Source: an uncultured Pelagibacteraceae bacterium (GTDB lineage Bacteria; Pseudomonadota; Alphaproteobacteria; Pelagibacterales; Pelagibacteraceae). Taken from it: 64,000 bases of DNA. Position numbers and translations under genes: made by a program. The notes below the pieces were generated by a model that saw only the letters and a program-made list of their open reading frames with translations, had not been told where the DNA came from and did no database searches. The stretch spans positions 1-64,000 of the forward strand of contig CACDFI010000007.1 of assembly GCA_902551985.1 (NCBI GenBank). Reading direction: 5' to 3'. Positions 35,313 through 44,754 of this stretch are shown piece by piece. Numbering within the stretch: the stretch's first letter is position 1; the number at the start of each line of letters is the position of its first letter.

Positions 35313-36460
35313 TATAGATAACCTAATTTAAATTTTGTAAAAATTAATAATATAATATAATAAATAAAAATTAAACTTATCGGCAAAGATAATATTAGGT
35401 ATAAAATATTAATTGAATTTAAAAAAAATTTTAATGCTAACTGAGATAATATAATTACTGAGATACCTACAAGGAATATATTTAATTTATGAAATTTTGA
35501 TAAATATTTTGACTTAGGTTCTATCACTAAACTTGCAGCTATTAATGAGATTATAAGAGTATAGAAAGGTAGAATAAGTCTTTTATATAATTCTTCACTT
35601 ATTGATTTAACCTTTCTAGTATGACAAGCGTCATTTTCTGGTTTGTTTATAATTCTTTCTCCATTTAGTTTATTCGTTATTAAAAAGTCTTTAATGCAAA
35701 TTAATAATTTAAATGAGTCTAATTCCTGAACTTTAGAGTGCGTGGTTGTTTTAGTAGAAAAATCTGATAAATCATAATCTGTTTCAGAAAAATTTAAAGT
35801 ATAAGTATTTTTTTCACTAATATTTGTAATCCCTCCATTATTAAGTCTTAAAATATAGTTTTTATTTTTTTTTATGATCCTTCCACTTTCAGAAACAATA
35901 ATTTTTGATTTACCAGACTCTAATTTTTCATTTATATAAATTTTATTTAGCGTTCCATCTTTTTTGTATTCTTCTACGAATATAGTAAGATTTTTAACAA
36001 CATTTATAAATTTTTTTTCTGAGATTAATTTTGGTAAAAAATCAATATTGGATTCTTTTATAAATAATCTTGCTAGATTTTGAGATTTTGGAACAACAAA
36101 TAAATTTAAAATTAATTGTAATATTAAAAATAATAATGATAACTTTAATATGAAATTAATAAATCTAATCTTTGGTATACCATTGTTCCAAAAAACTATT
36201 AATTCATTTGAACTTTTATATTTATTTATTATGTAAAAAATTGAAATGAAAAATACAAAAATTATGGTTTTGCTAAAAATCTTAGGTAAATTAAGTGAAA
36301 CAAAGTAAAAGTATATTCTTAAACTATGTCCATCATCTGAGATCAGCTCTAAAAAATTCACTGCCTGAATAATCCATATTATGAAAGTAATACTAAACGA
36401 CGCAATCAAAAAGAAATTGATAATATCTAGTGAAAATTTCCGAAAAATTAATTTATTCAT
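35312..36460 (-). CDS. lptF: LPS export ABC transporter permease LptF
   Basis: Partner of LptG in the LptB2FG complex, 382 aa. N-terminal helix FFLIASFSITFIIWIIQAVNFLEL and the YKSSNELIVFWNNGIPKIRF coupling-helix motif (residues about 75-95) are present. A periplasmic domain follows and the final helices include FYTLIISLIAASLVIEPKS. It is the first gene of the lpt-surA-pdxA-rsmA run and is divergent from pepA across 54 bp, which should contain both promoters. Confidence 0.91.
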   Translation of the reverse strand: MNKLIFRKFSLDIINFFLIASFSITFIIWIIQAVNFLELISDDGHSLRIYFYFVSLNLPKIFSKTIIFVFFISIFYIINKYKSSNELIVFWNNGIPKIRFINFILKLSLLFLILQLILNLFVVPKSQNLARLFIKESNIDFLPKLISEKKFINVVKNLTIFVEEYKKDGTLNKIYINEKLESGKSKIIVSESGRIIKKNKNYILRLNNGGITNISEKNTYTLNFSETDYDLSDFSTKTTTHSKVQELDSFKLLICIKDFLITNKLNGERIINKPENDACHTRKVKSISEELYKRLILPFYTLIISLIAASLVIEPKSKYLSKFHKLNIFLVGISVIILSQLALKFFLNSINILYLILSLPISLIFIYYIILLIFTKFKLGYL

Positions 36461-36514
36461 TGAAATTTTTGTTTTAATAAATATACAACATTATCTAATT
36501 AAAATTTCAATAAA

Positions 36515-37951
36515 ATGAAACTAAAATTAAAATTTATATCTAAAATACCTAAACATGGTAAAGATAACGAGATAATTTTCCTTAAGCAAAAAAATATTAT
36601 ATCTAAATCTCTTAAACCTATTGGTAAATCGATATTTTCAAGCAAGCTATTCATCGAACAAAAATTTCTAAAAAAAGATGTCAATAACAAAACTTATTTA
36701 TTCGTAAATTGTTTAGACTCTAAACTTTCTTTAGATTTTGAGAAACTTGGTTCAAAATTGTTTATATTTTTAAAAGATAATAAAATAGAGAATTCAATAA
36801 TAAATAATAATAATAATTTGTTAACAAGCATTCAATTAGAAAGAATACTTCATGGCTTACAGCTTAAATCATATAATTTTAATATTTATAAAACAGAAAA
36901 ACAAAAAGAGACAAACTTTAATATAAGTATATTTGATAACACTAAAAAAAATTCAAATTTGCTTAGAAAAAAATTAAATGCTCTTTTGGAAGGAGTTTTT
37001 CTAACTAGAGACTTGGTATCAGAACCTGGAAATATTTTACACCCAGATGAATATGCAAATAGGATTGCTAAGTTAAGAAAACTTGGATTGAAAGTAACTA
37101 TTTATGATAAAAAAAAATTAAAAAAATTAGGCTTTAATGCGTTACTTGGTGTGGGACAAGGCAGCATAAGAGGTTCATATCTGGTAACTATAGAGTGGAA
37201 TGGCAATAAAAAAAAATCAAAACCTTTAGCTTTCGTCGGTAAGGGTGTCTGTTTTGATACAGGAGGAATTTCTTTAAAGCCGGCAAAATTTATGGAAGAT
37301 ATGACTTACGATATGGCAGGTTCAGCAACAGTAGTTGGATTGATGAAAACTCTTGCTATACGAAAGTCAAAAATTAATGCTGTTGGAGTTGTTGGTCTAG
37401 TTGAAAACATGCCTGGTGGAAATGCACAAAGACCTGGAGACATTGTAAAGTCTTATAGTGGTCAAACTATTGAGGTACTAAATACTGATGCAGAGGGAAG
37501 ACTTGTTTTAGCTGACGCACTTACATACACAGAAGAAAAATTTAAACCTAGTTTAATAATTGATTTAGCAACTTTAACTGGTGCAATAATTGTAGCTTTA
37601 GGATCTGAATATGCAGGTCTCTGGTCTAATAATGAAAAGCTAGCCAAAGGTTTATTAGATGCTGGAGAGAAGGTAGAAGAAAAATTATGGAGAATGCCTT
37701 TACATGAAAATTATAATAAATTAATGAATTCAAAAACTGCTGATATGCAAAATATAAACTATGTTGGTGGTGCTGGATCTACTACAGCTGCTCAATTTCT
37801 ACAAAGATTTATCATTAATAAAACTCCATGGGCACATCTAGATATTGCTGGAATGGCATTTTCAAAATATGCTGGAGCATTAAATTCAGGTGGGGCAACT
37901 GGATATGGAGTAAGATTGCTGAATAAATTTATAGAGGAGAATTATGAGTAA
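36515..37951 (+). CDS. pepA: Leucyl aminopeptidase
   Basis: M17 family di-zinc/manganese aminopeptidase that trims N-terminal residues from peptides. The 478-aa protein has the C-terminal catalytic domain with VGKGVCFDTGGISLKP, the Lys-Asp metal ligands and the strongly diagnostic NTDAEGRLVLADAL. The N-terminal domain (residues 1-150) is poorly conserved, as usual. It overlaps ndk by 8 bp. Divergent from lptF, as pepA often is in proteobacteria. Confidence 0.95.
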   Translation: MKLKLKFISKIPKHGKDNEIIFLKQKNIISKSLKPIGKSIFSSKLFIEQKFLKKDVNNKTYLFVNCLDSKLSLDFEKLGSKLFIFLKDNKIENSIINNNNNLLTSIQLERILHGLQLKSYNFNIYKTEKQKETNFNISIFDNTKKNSNLLRKKLNALLEGVFLTRDLVSEPGNILHPDEYANRIAKLRKLGLKVTIYDKKKLKKLGFNALLGVGQGSIRGSYLVTIEWNGNKKKSKPLAFVGKGVCFDTGGISLKPAKFMEDMTYDMAGSATVVGLMKTLAIRKSKINAVGVVGLVENMPGGNAQRPGDIVKSYSGQTIEVLNTDAEGRLVLADALTYTEEKFKPSLIIDLATLTGAIIVALGSEYAGLWSNNEKLAKGLLDAGEKVEEKLWRMPLHENYNKLMNSKTADMQNINYVGGAGSTTAAQFLQRFIINKTPWAHLDIAGMAFSKYAGALNSGGATGYGVRLLNKFIEENYE

Positions 37952-38354
37952 TATTGAACAAACATTATCAATTATTAAACCTGATGCAGTGGAAAGAAAT
38001 CTACAAGATAATATAAAAAATGAATTTAAAGTTAATGGATTTGAAATATTAAATGAAAAAAAAATTCATATCACAAAGGACGAGGCTGAAAAATTCTATA
38101 AAGTTCACGAGTCTAAGCCGTTTTATAATGACTTATGCGCTTATTTATCATCAGGACCAATTGTTGTAATGAAACTACAAAAAGACAATGCAGTTAAAGA
38201 AAATAGAAAGTTAATGGGGGCTACAAATCCAAAGGAAGCAGATGAGGGTACTTTAAGAAGGAAATATGGTATTTCTATTGACAAAAATTCAGTACATGGA
38301 TCTGATAGTCTGGAGAATGCAAAAATTGAATTAGATTTCTTTTTTAAAGATTAG
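37944..38354 (+). CDS. ndk: Nucleoside diphosphate kinase
   Basis: Balances NTP pools via a phosphohistidine. The 136-aa protein has QTLSIIKPDAVERN at the N-terminus, the RKLMGATNPKEADEGTLRRKYG block and the active-site His in KNSVHGSDSLENA. It overlaps pepA by 8 bp and converges on purN with an 11-bp overlap. Confidence 0.97.
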   Translation: MSNIEQTLSIIKPDAVERNLQDNIKNEFKVNGFEILNEKKIHITKDEAEKFYKVHESKPFYNDLCAYLSSGPIVVMKLQKDNAVKENRKLMGATNPKEADEGTLRRKYGISIDKNSVHGSDSLENAKIELDFFFKD

Positions 38355-38922
38355 ATAAAAACTTGATAATAGCTTTGGGATAAATTTCATGTTCAATTTT
38401 GAGAACTTTCTTCTCTAAACTTTTTACATCGTCTTTTTTTGAAATCCTTACTTTTTTTTGTAATATAATTTTACCTGAATCTAGTTTTTCATTGACCTTG
38501 TGAATTGTTGCACCAGTAAATTTATCTTTATTTTTAATAGCTCTCAAATGTGTATTGAGTCCTTTATATTTAGGCAAAAGTGAGGGATGAACATTTAATA
38601 TTGGCTTAGAAAAATTTTTAATAAAATTACCTGAAAGTATTTTCATAAAACCTGCTAAACAAAGAAGATCTAAATCATATTTTTTTAGTATTTTAAGTGA
38701 CTCTTTCTCAAAATAAGAATTATTTATATATTTAATTCCATAGTTCTTTATTTTAGACTTTGTTGCATATTTCAAACCAACGGCTTCAGGATTATTTGAA
38801 ATAACTAATGAAATTTTGAATAAACTATTTTTTTGTTTAGAATTTCTAATTAATGATTTTAAATTGCTGCCTCTGCCACTTATAAATATTGCAATATTTT
38901 TTCTACCAGGATAATTTTCCAC
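38344..38922 (-). CDS. purN: Phosphoribosylglycinamide formyltransferase
   Basis: 10-formyl-THF-dependent GAR transformylase of purine synthesis, 192 aa. The N-terminal IAIFISGRGSNLKSLI phosphate loop, the LAGFMKIL segment and the catalytic NVHPSLLPKYKG with His, followed by TGATIHKVNEKLDSGKII with the essential Asp, are complete. It overlaps purM by 20 bp. Formate assimilation and C1 oxidation (fdh) are thus both represented in the window. Confidence 0.96.
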   Translation of the reverse strand: MENYPGRKNIAIFISGRGSNLKSLIRNSKQKNSLFKISLVISNNPEAVGLKYATKSKIKNYGIKYINNSYFEKESLKILKKYDLDLLCLAGFMKILSGNFIKNFSKPILNVHPSLLPKYKGLNTHLRAIKNKDKFTGATIHKVNEKLDSGKIILQKKVRISKKDDVKSLEKKVLKIEHEIYPKAIIKFLSNL

Positions 38923-39925
38923 TAATTTTAATTTTTTTTGAATTTTTAGTTATTTTTCCTATTACGTAGGGTTTAAATTTTTTTTCAAAATACTTACAGA
39001 CTGAGTTTAATTTATCAGGTTTTATAATTAAACAAAAGCCTACACCACAATTAAAAGTTTTCAGCATTTCTTTCTCACTTATTCCCATTTTATGTAACCA
39101 TTTAAATATTCTCAATACTTTAATATTATTTAGATTTATCTCAGCACACAAATTTTTTGGAATTACTCTTTTGATATTATCTTCTAAACCTCCACCAGTA
39201 ATATTTGCACAACCATTAATTAAATTTTTATCATTAATATTTAAAATTTCTTTTACATAAATTTTTGTAGGTTTAATCAACTCTTTTTTAAGAAATTTAT
39301 TTGATTTAAAATTTATTTTCTTTCTTTTCAATAAATATCTTACTAAGGAAAAACCGTTTGAGTGAATCCCATTTGAGGGAATCGCTAATATTAGATCTTT
39401 ATTTTTAATTTTATTATTTAGTATTTTTTTCTTCTCAACAAGACCTACAGCAAAGCCTGCAATGTCAAACTTGTTTGATGTATATGTGCCTGGCATTTCA
39501 GCAGTTTCACCTCCAACTAATTTACAATTAGAAATGTTACATCCTTTTATAATTCCTCGAATAATATTTTTTAATTTATTAAATTTTATTTTGCTTATGG
39601 ATATATAGTCCAAGAATAAATATGGTTTTGCTCCTTGAACAACTAAATCATTTACGCACATCGCCACTAGGTCAATTCCAATTGTGTCAAACTTATTAAG
39701 ATCATTAGCAATTTCAATTTTTGTTCCCACACCATCAGTACTGGTTACTAAATGTGGTTCCTTAAGTTTTTTTGGAATTGGCGAGATTGCTCCAAAACCA
39801 CCGATATTCTTAAAATCACCATTTTTATTTGATTTTTTAGATATTGACCCTATGAACTTAACAAAACTATCCGCTTTTGAAATATTAACTCCGCTTTTAC
39901 TGTATGTTAACTTACTTGATGTCAT
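38903..39925 (-). CDS. purM: Phosphoribosylformylglycinamidine cyclo-ligase
   Basis: AIR synthetase of the purine pathway, 340 aa. It shows LTYSKSGVNISKADSFV at the N-terminus, GFGAISPIP, VTSTDGVGTKIEIA (ATP/FGAM-binding), the GETAEMPGTY loop and the ITGGGLEDNIKRV motif. purM-purN is a typical operon. Its ATG lies inside the 5' region of the divergent DUF2066 gene, leaving an 11-bp gap if that gene starts at 39937. Confidence 0.96.
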   Translation of the reverse strand: MTSSKLTYSKSGVNISKADSFVKFIGSISKKSNKNGDFKNIGGFGAISPIPKKLKEPHLVTSTDGVGTKIEIANDLNKFDTIGIDLVAMCVNDLVVQGAKPYLFLDYISISKIKFNKLKNIIRGIIKGCNISNCKLVGGETAEMPGTYTSNKFDIAGFAVGLVEKKKILNNKIKNKDLILAIPSNGIHSNGFSLVRYLLKRKKINFKSNKFLKKELIKPTKIYVKEILNINDKNLINGCANITGGGLEDNIKRVIPKNLCAEINLNNIKVLRIFKWLHKMGISEKEMLKTFNCGVGFCLIIKPDKLNSVCKYFEKKFKPYVIGKITKNSKKIKISGKLSW

Positions 39926-39936
39926 ATAAAAAGATT

Positions 39937-41013
39937 ATGTTTTTTTTTAAAAAAAAAATACTTGTTTGTTTATATATATTTTTTTTATTTTTAACCTTTA
40001 ATTTCTTAGAGTTTTCCACAAATAAAGCTACGGCAAAAACATTTGTTGTTTCAGAAATTGAAATTGAAGAAAAATATAATCTTAATTTTAATAAGTTAAA
40101 GGTTATTGATAAAAGCTTTAAAGAGGCATTTAAAGATCTCTCTCAAATGATACTTGAGGAAAAAGATCAAAGTATAATTATAGATACATCAATAGATGAT
40201 ATTAAAAATTTAATAGATAATTTTTCAATTTTAGATGAAAAATTTATTAACAAAAAATACAAGAGTATAATGGAAGTTGAATTTAATAGGAAAAAATTAA
40301 TCAAGTTCTTAAATTCAAAAAATATCTCTCTCTCATTTCCAAAAAAAATAAACGTTTTTTTTCTACCTGTGCTGGTTGATCTAGATAATAATAGTTTTAG
40401 TTATTTGACTGATAATATTTTTGTAAAAAATTGGGATTTAATTAATAAAAATCATTTTCAAATAAACTATTTTGTACCAAATGAAGATGTTGAAGATTAC
40501 GAAATAATTAAAAATAATATTAAAAATATAGAAAATTTAAATTTTAACAAAATATTAAAAAAATATAATTTTAAAAATCATATCATACTGATTATTTTTA
40601 AAGAGAAAAATTATATTAGATTTTATTCAAAAATTTATTTTGATGATAAATTTTCAATTCAAAATAAAAAATTTATTAACAAAAATTTGAAAGATAGGTC
40701 AGATTTAGATTTAATGATTCTAAGTATTAAAAATATGTATGAAGACAATTGGAAATCTCTTAATAAAATGAATCCATCTACATCTGTACCTATCCGACTA
40801 ACAGTAAAGTCTGAAGATATAAAAAAATCTTTAAAATTGGAAAATGCTTTGGTTAATTTAGATTTTGTTAACAATTATAGAATTGAGAAATTTGATAGTA
40901 GTGAGATTATATATAAGGTTTTTTATAGCAGTAACCCAAAAAGATTTATAAAAGATATTCTATCTTATGATATTACTGTAGATACAAACTCATCTAGTTG
41001 GAAAATAAAATGA
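39937..41013 (+). CDS. DUF2066 family exported protein
   Basis: A 358-aa protein of unknown function. A signal-anchor (FFFKKKILVCLYIFFLFLTF) is followed by the TFVVSEIEIEEKYN start of a DUF2066-like region. I placed the start at the ATG at 39937, just before the hydrophobic helix; an ATG at 39919 would overlap purM. DUF2066 genes are commonly found beside purM and an Hda homologue in alpha- and gammaproteobacteria, matching the present order purN-purM / DUF2066-hda. Codon use matches the neighbours. It ends in an ATGA overlap with the hda-like gene. Confidence 0.72.
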   Translation: MFFFKKKILVCLYIFFLFLTFNFLEFSTNKATAKTFVVSEIEIEEKYNLNFNKLKVIDKSFKEAFKDLSQMILEEKDQSIIIDTSIDDIKNLIDNFSILDEKFINKKYKSIMEVEFNRKKLIKFLNSKNISLSFPKKINVFFLPVLVDLDNNSFSYLTDNIFVKNWDLINKNHFQINYFVPNEDVEDYEIIKNNIKNIENLNFNKILKKYNFKNHIILIIFKEKNYIRFYSKIYFDDKFSIQNKKFINKNLKDRSDLDLMILSIKNMYEDNWKSLNKMNPSTSVPIRLTVKSEDIKKSLKLENALVNLDFVNNYRIEKFDSSEIIYKVFYSSNPKRFIKDILSYDITVDTNSSSWKIK

Positions 41014-41666
41014 GTGAATTAAACCAATTACTGTTAGAGTTAGACCATAAAATAACTTTTAATGAACACGATTTTTATTTGTCGAAAAGTAATTCAAATG
41101 CGTTTAATCTAATTAATAGATGGCCTAATTGGGATAAAAAAATATTAAATTTATCAGGTGAAAAATTTTCTGGGAAAAGTCATTTAGCAAATATTTTTAA
41201 ATTAAAATCTAAGGCTTTTTATATTAATGGAAAAAATATAAATAATTCGATTTTTAAAAGCATTAAATTGTTCGAAAGCATAATTATTGATGATTTTGAG
41301 GAGTGCAAAGAGGAGGAAATACTTTATTCAATTTTCAATCTAATAGATCAGGATAATAAATATATGCTGATAAATTCTGTGAGACCAATAAATAAAATTA
41401 AATTCAATTTACCTGATCTATCCTCAAGGTCAAAAAATTGTATTTATGTACAAATTGAAAATCCAGACGATGAATTACTTTTTGCCATTATATTAAAGAA
41501 TTTTTCTGATAGACAGATTAAAATTGAAAAGAAAATTATAAATTTTATCATAAGCAGAATAGATAGATCTTATAGAAAAATTGATGAATTTATATATAAG
41601 ATTGACGAGTTAAGTTTAAAAAAAAAAAAACCAATTAATTTAAAAACAATAAAAGAGATTTTATAA
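41010..41666 (+). CDS. hda: Hda-like DnaA regulatory ATPase domain protein
   Basis: A 218-aa AAA+ domain protein homologous to the DnaA ATPase core. It has the opening FNLINRWPNW, a Walker A-like LSGEKFSGKSHLANIF near 45-60, a Walker B-like SIIIDDFEE, and the end VISRIDRSYRKIDEFIYKI sensor-2-like box. It lacks the DnaA DNA-binding domain, so it resembles Hda/HdaA, which works with the beta clamp to switch off DnaA-ATP. Its start overlaps the DUF2066 stop in an ATGA. An N-terminal clamp-binding motif may be the NQLLLEL segment. A13 is present at 41618-41630. Confidence 0.85.
   Translation: MSELNQLLLELDHKITFNEHDFYLSKSNSNAFNLINRWPNWDKKILNLSGEKFSGKSHLANIFKLKSKAFYINGKNINNSIFKSIKLFESIIIDDFEECKEEEILYSIFNLIDQDNKYMLINSVRPINKIKFNLPDLSSRSKNCIYVQIENPDDELLFAIILKNFSDRQIKIEKKIINFIISRIDRSYRKIDEFIYKIDELSLKKKKPINLKTIKEIL
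41618..41630 (+). repeat. A13 homopolymer inside hda
   Basis: Thirteen consecutive adenines encode a Leu-Lys4 segment near the C-terminus of the Hda-like protein. As with the tract in gmk, it may be prone to slippage. Confidence 0.9.
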
Positions 41667-41667
41667 A

Positions 41668-43452
41668 TTGAGTAAATATAGAACGCATACTTGTGGAGAA
41701 TTAAATAAATCTCATCAAAAAAAAGAAGTTTCTTTATCTGGTTGGATAAATAAAAAAAGAGATCATGGAAACCTCTTATTTATAGATATAAGAGATAACT
41801 ATGGAATTACTCAATGTGTTATTGATAAAAGTAACCAAATTTTTAAGAAAATTGAAAAACTTTCTTTAGAAACAGTAATTAAAGTTACAGGAATAGTTAT
41901 TGAAAGATCAGATGAAACGATAAATAAAAATATTTCTACTGGAGAAATAGAAGTTAAAATTGATAATATAGATATTTTAGGTGAAACAAAAGAACTGCCA
42001 TTGCCAGTTTTTTCTGATCAAGAATATGCTGAAGAAATAAGACTTAAATACAGATTTCTAGATTTAAGAAGAAAAAAAATACATCAAAATATTATTTTAA
42101 GATCAAAAGTAATTTCTTTTATAAGAAATGAAATGCAAAAACTTGGTTTTTTAGAATTTCAAACTCCTATATTAACTTCGTCAAGTCCAGAAGGTGCAAG
42201 AGACTTTCTTGTCCCTAGTAGATTAAATCCTGGCAAATTTTATGCTTTACCACAAGCACCACAACAATTTAAGCAACTCATCATGGTATCTGGGTTTGAC
42301 AAATATTTCCAAATAGCGCCATGTTTTAGAGACGAGGACGCAAGAGCAGACAGAAGTCCTGGAGAATTTTATCAATTAGATGTCGAAATGTCTTTCGTTG
42401 AACAAGAAGATGTTTTTGAAGTAATTGAAACTTTATTTTTAAAATTATTTAAATCTTTCAGTAATAAGAAAATCCTTCATGAAAAATTTCCTAAAATTAC
42501 ATATGAAGATGCAATGCTTAAATATGGATCAGATAAACCTGATTTAAGAAATCCATTAGAAATTTCAGATTTAACAAACATTTTTGAGAGGGAAGATGTA
42601 AAATTTGAAATATTTAAGAAACTGGTAAAAAATGGTTCAATAGTTAGAGCATTAGTCACAAAAAACACAAAAGATAAGCCAAGAAGTTTTTTTGATGGTA
42701 TTGATAAATGGTCAAAAGATCAAGGTTCGTCAGGTCTTGCATATTTTACATTAGAAAAAGAGGATAAAATTATCGCGAAAGGGCCGATTGGAAAATTTTT
42801 TTCAGAGAATGCATTATTAGAAATTATGAAATTAACAAATGCGAATATAGGTGATACAGTATTTCTTTCTTGCGGTAAGAAAGATGATGTAGAAAAAATA
42901 CTAAGTGTAGCAAGAAATAAAATAGCAGAGGATTTAGATTTAATTGATAATGAAACATTTTCGTTTTGTTGGATTGTTGATTATCCAATGTATGAGATTG
43001 ACGAAATAACAAAAAAAATCAAATTTAGTCATAATCCGTTTTCAATGCCTCAAGGTGATATAAACAAATTAGATTTATCTAACCCTTTAAATCTTAAGGC
43101 ATATCAATATGACATTGTATGTAATGGAATAGAGTTATCATCAGGTGCTATTAGAAATCATATTCCTGAATTAATGTATAAACTATTTGAAGTTGCTGGT
43201 TATTCAAAAAATGTCGTAAATAATAAATTTAGTGGAATGATAAATGCCTTAAGTTATGGAGCACCACCTCATGGAGGAATAGCTCCAGGAATTGATAGAA
43301 TCGTTATGCTTTTGGCAAATGAAAAAAACATAAGAGAAGTTACTATGTTCCCAATGAACCAAAATGCACAAGATCTGATGATGAATGCTCCATCTGAAGT
43401 TTCTGATGATCAACTAAAAGAGTTAAATTTAAATGTTAAAAAGAAAATTTAA
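41668..43452 (+). CDS. aspS: Aspartyl-tRNA synthetase
   Basis: Class II synthetase of 594 aa in the bacterial size range. N-terminal OB-fold (VSLSGWINKKRDHGNLLFIDIRDNYG), motif 2 (FRDEDARADRSPGEFYQLDVEMSF), the bacterial GAD insertion domain, and motif 3 in GGIAPGIDRIVMLL. The MFPMNQNAQDLMMNAPSEV end marks the bacterial type. The start is TTG at 41668, 1 bp after the hda stop. In organisms lacking asparaginyl-tRNA synthetase such an enzyme can be non-discriminating; the window cannot show that. Its stop abuts the convergent NrdJ-like gene. Confidence 0.95.
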   Translation: MSKYRTHTCGELNKSHQKKEVSLSGWINKKRDHGNLLFIDIRDNYGITQCVIDKSNQIFKKIEKLSLETVIKVTGIVIERSDETINKNISTGEIEVKIDNIDILGETKELPLPVFSDQEYAEEIRLKYRFLDLRRKKIHQNIILRSKVISFIRNEMQKLGFLEFQTPILTSSSPEGARDFLVPSRLNPGKFYALPQAPQQFKQLIMVSGFDKYFQIAPCFRDEDARADRSPGEFYQLDVEMSFVEQEDVFEVIETLFLKLFKSFSNKKILHEKFPKITYEDAMLKYGSDKPDLRNPLEISDLTNIFEREDVKFEIFKKLVKNGSIVRALVTKNTKDKPRSFFDGIDKWSKDQGSSGLAYFTLEKEDKIIAKGPIGKFFSENALLEIMKLTNANIGDTVFLSCGKKDDVEKILSVARNKIAEDLDLIDNETFSFCWIVDYPMYEIDEITKKIKFSHNPFSMPQGDINKLDLSNPLNLKAYQYDIVCNGIELSSGAIRNHIPELMYKLFEVAGYSKNVVNNKFSGMINALSYGAPPHGGIAPGIDRIVMLLANEKNIREVTMFPMNQNAQDLMMNAPSEVSDDQLKELNLNVKKKI

Positions 43453-44277
43453 TTATTTCTTTCCTTTAAGATTTATTTTTATATCTGAAAGATCTACTAA
43501 TTTCTTTTTGTAATTACTTCTAACAAAACCTTTACTTGTAATGTCTTTTACTAATTTTAAGAATTGAGTTTTGTCCTCACTATTTTCATCTGTTACAGCG
43601 TCTTCCAAGTTTTCAGATCCTCCTATAGAAGGAGTATGGGCAAGATCTTCTCTGTTCAGATATGATATTGCTAATTCTCGGAATATATAGTCAAGAATTG
43701 ATGTTGCACTTAATATTCTATCATTTCCAAACACTTTTCCTGATGGTTCAAATTTTGTATCAACAAAAGCATTTACAAATTCATCCAATGGAACTCCATA
43801 TTGCAACCCAAGTGACACAGCTATAGCAAAGTTGTTCATTGTTGCTTTTACTAGCTCACCTTCTTTACTTGTATCAATAAATATTTCTCCTATTTTACCA
43901 TCTTCATACTCACCAGTATGTAGGTATACTTTATGATCTCCAATCGATGCCTTTTGGATATATCCTTTTCTTCTGTCTGGCATACTAAATCTTCTGCCAT
44001 TAGTATCTTTGATATTTTTAGTTAATATTTCTTGGTTAATCTTAAGGTTATTCTTTTTCTCAGGCTGAGGAAGTTCTTTTTCAACAACATTTATGTTGTT
44101 TTTTTCAATCTTTTCTAAATTTTTAGTTTTTCTGTTATCTAGTTTAACATCTAATATTTCAAATTTTCCGTCGTCTCTTTTCTCTATATTTTGTAAATTT
44201 TTATCATCTATATCGTCTAGATAATGACTTACTTTAAAACTACATGTGTAGTATGTTTCTACTAGATATTTTGCCAT
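43453..44277 (-). CDS. Stand-alone NrdJ C-terminal-domain protein
   Basis: A 274-aa protein whose residues about 95-210 match the C-terminal region of B12-dependent class II ribonucleotide reductase (NrdJ) of alphaproteobacteria: [20 protein letters not shown], then [35 protein letters not shown] and [18 protein letters not shown]. The catalytic barrel, radical-site cysteines and C-terminal Cys pair are not present. The first 90 residues ([14 protein letters not shown] then an acidic linker) are not NrdJ-like that I recognise. Pseudomonas splits NrdJ into NrdJa and NrdJb, so a separately encoded subunit is possible, but no NrdJa is in this window. It is unlikely to reduce ribonucleotides alone. 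Confidence 0.78.
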   Translation of the reverse strand: MAKYLVETYYTCSFKVSHYLDDIDDKNLQNIEKRDDGKFEILDVKLDNRKTKNLEKIEKNNINVVEKELPQPEKKNNLKINQEILTKNIKDTNGRRFSMPDRRKGYIQKASIGDHKVYLHTGEYEDGKIGEIFIDTSKEGELVKATMNNFAIAVSLGLQYGVPLDEFVNAFVDTKFEPSGKVFGNDRILSATSILDYIFRELAISYLNREDLAHTPSIGGSENLEDAVTDENSEDKTQFLKLVKDITSKGFVRSNYKKKLVDLSDIKINLKGKK

Positions 44278-44394
44278 TTAATTTCCATATTTATTTATAA
44301 AATTGAATCTTAAAGATATAGTGTATATAGAAATTTAAAATTTTAGTCTAATTTAATTTTTTACAATTTTAAATTGAAAATAAAATAAACTTTT

Positions 44395-44754
44395 ATGTTG
44401 ACAGTATTTAAACAAATTTTTACCTGGTGGAATCAACAGACGTTTGGAACGAGATTACAAATATTTTTTTCAGGAAAACTAGTTGGAGAAGATAAAAATG
44501 GAAATAAATATTACGAGAGTAAATCAGGAAGAAGATGGGTAATTTATAAAGGTGAAGTTGAAGCATCAAAAATACCGAATGAATGGTACTCGTGGATGCA
44601 TCATATGAATAATAAAATTCAAAATATTCACAATTTAAAAAAATATGATTGGCAAAAGGAACATCTACCAAATCAATCAGGATCAAATAATTCTTACCAT
44701 CCCAAAAAATATAATAATGGTATCAAAAAAAAATATAAAAGCTGGAAGAATTAA
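44395..44754 (+). CDS. NDUFA12 family complex I accessory protein
   Basis: A 119-aa homologue of the mitochondrial complex I subunit NDUFA12 (B17.2), found in alphaproteobacteria as one of the few supernumerary subunits. Signatures are FTWWNQQTFGTRL near the N-terminus, LVGEDKNGNKYYESKSGRRWVIY, and IPNEWYSWMHH. The C-terminus is Asn/Lys-rich. It overlaps the DUF2155 gene by 38 bp in a different frame. Supports alphaproteobacterial origin. No nuo genes are visible in this window. Confidence 0.9.
   Translation: MLTVFKQIFTWWNQQTFGTRLQIFFSGKLVGEDKNGNKYYESKSGRRWVIYKGEVEASKIPNEWYSWMHHMNNKIQNIHNLKKYDWQKEHLPNQSGSNNSYHPKKYNNGIKKKYKSWKN

Noticed and set aside
44278-44394. Gap between the NrdJ-like gene and NDUFA12 as an RNA gene
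   Set aside because: 117 bp of A/T-rich sequence with no convincing stem or conserved RNA motif; most simply a divergent promoter region.
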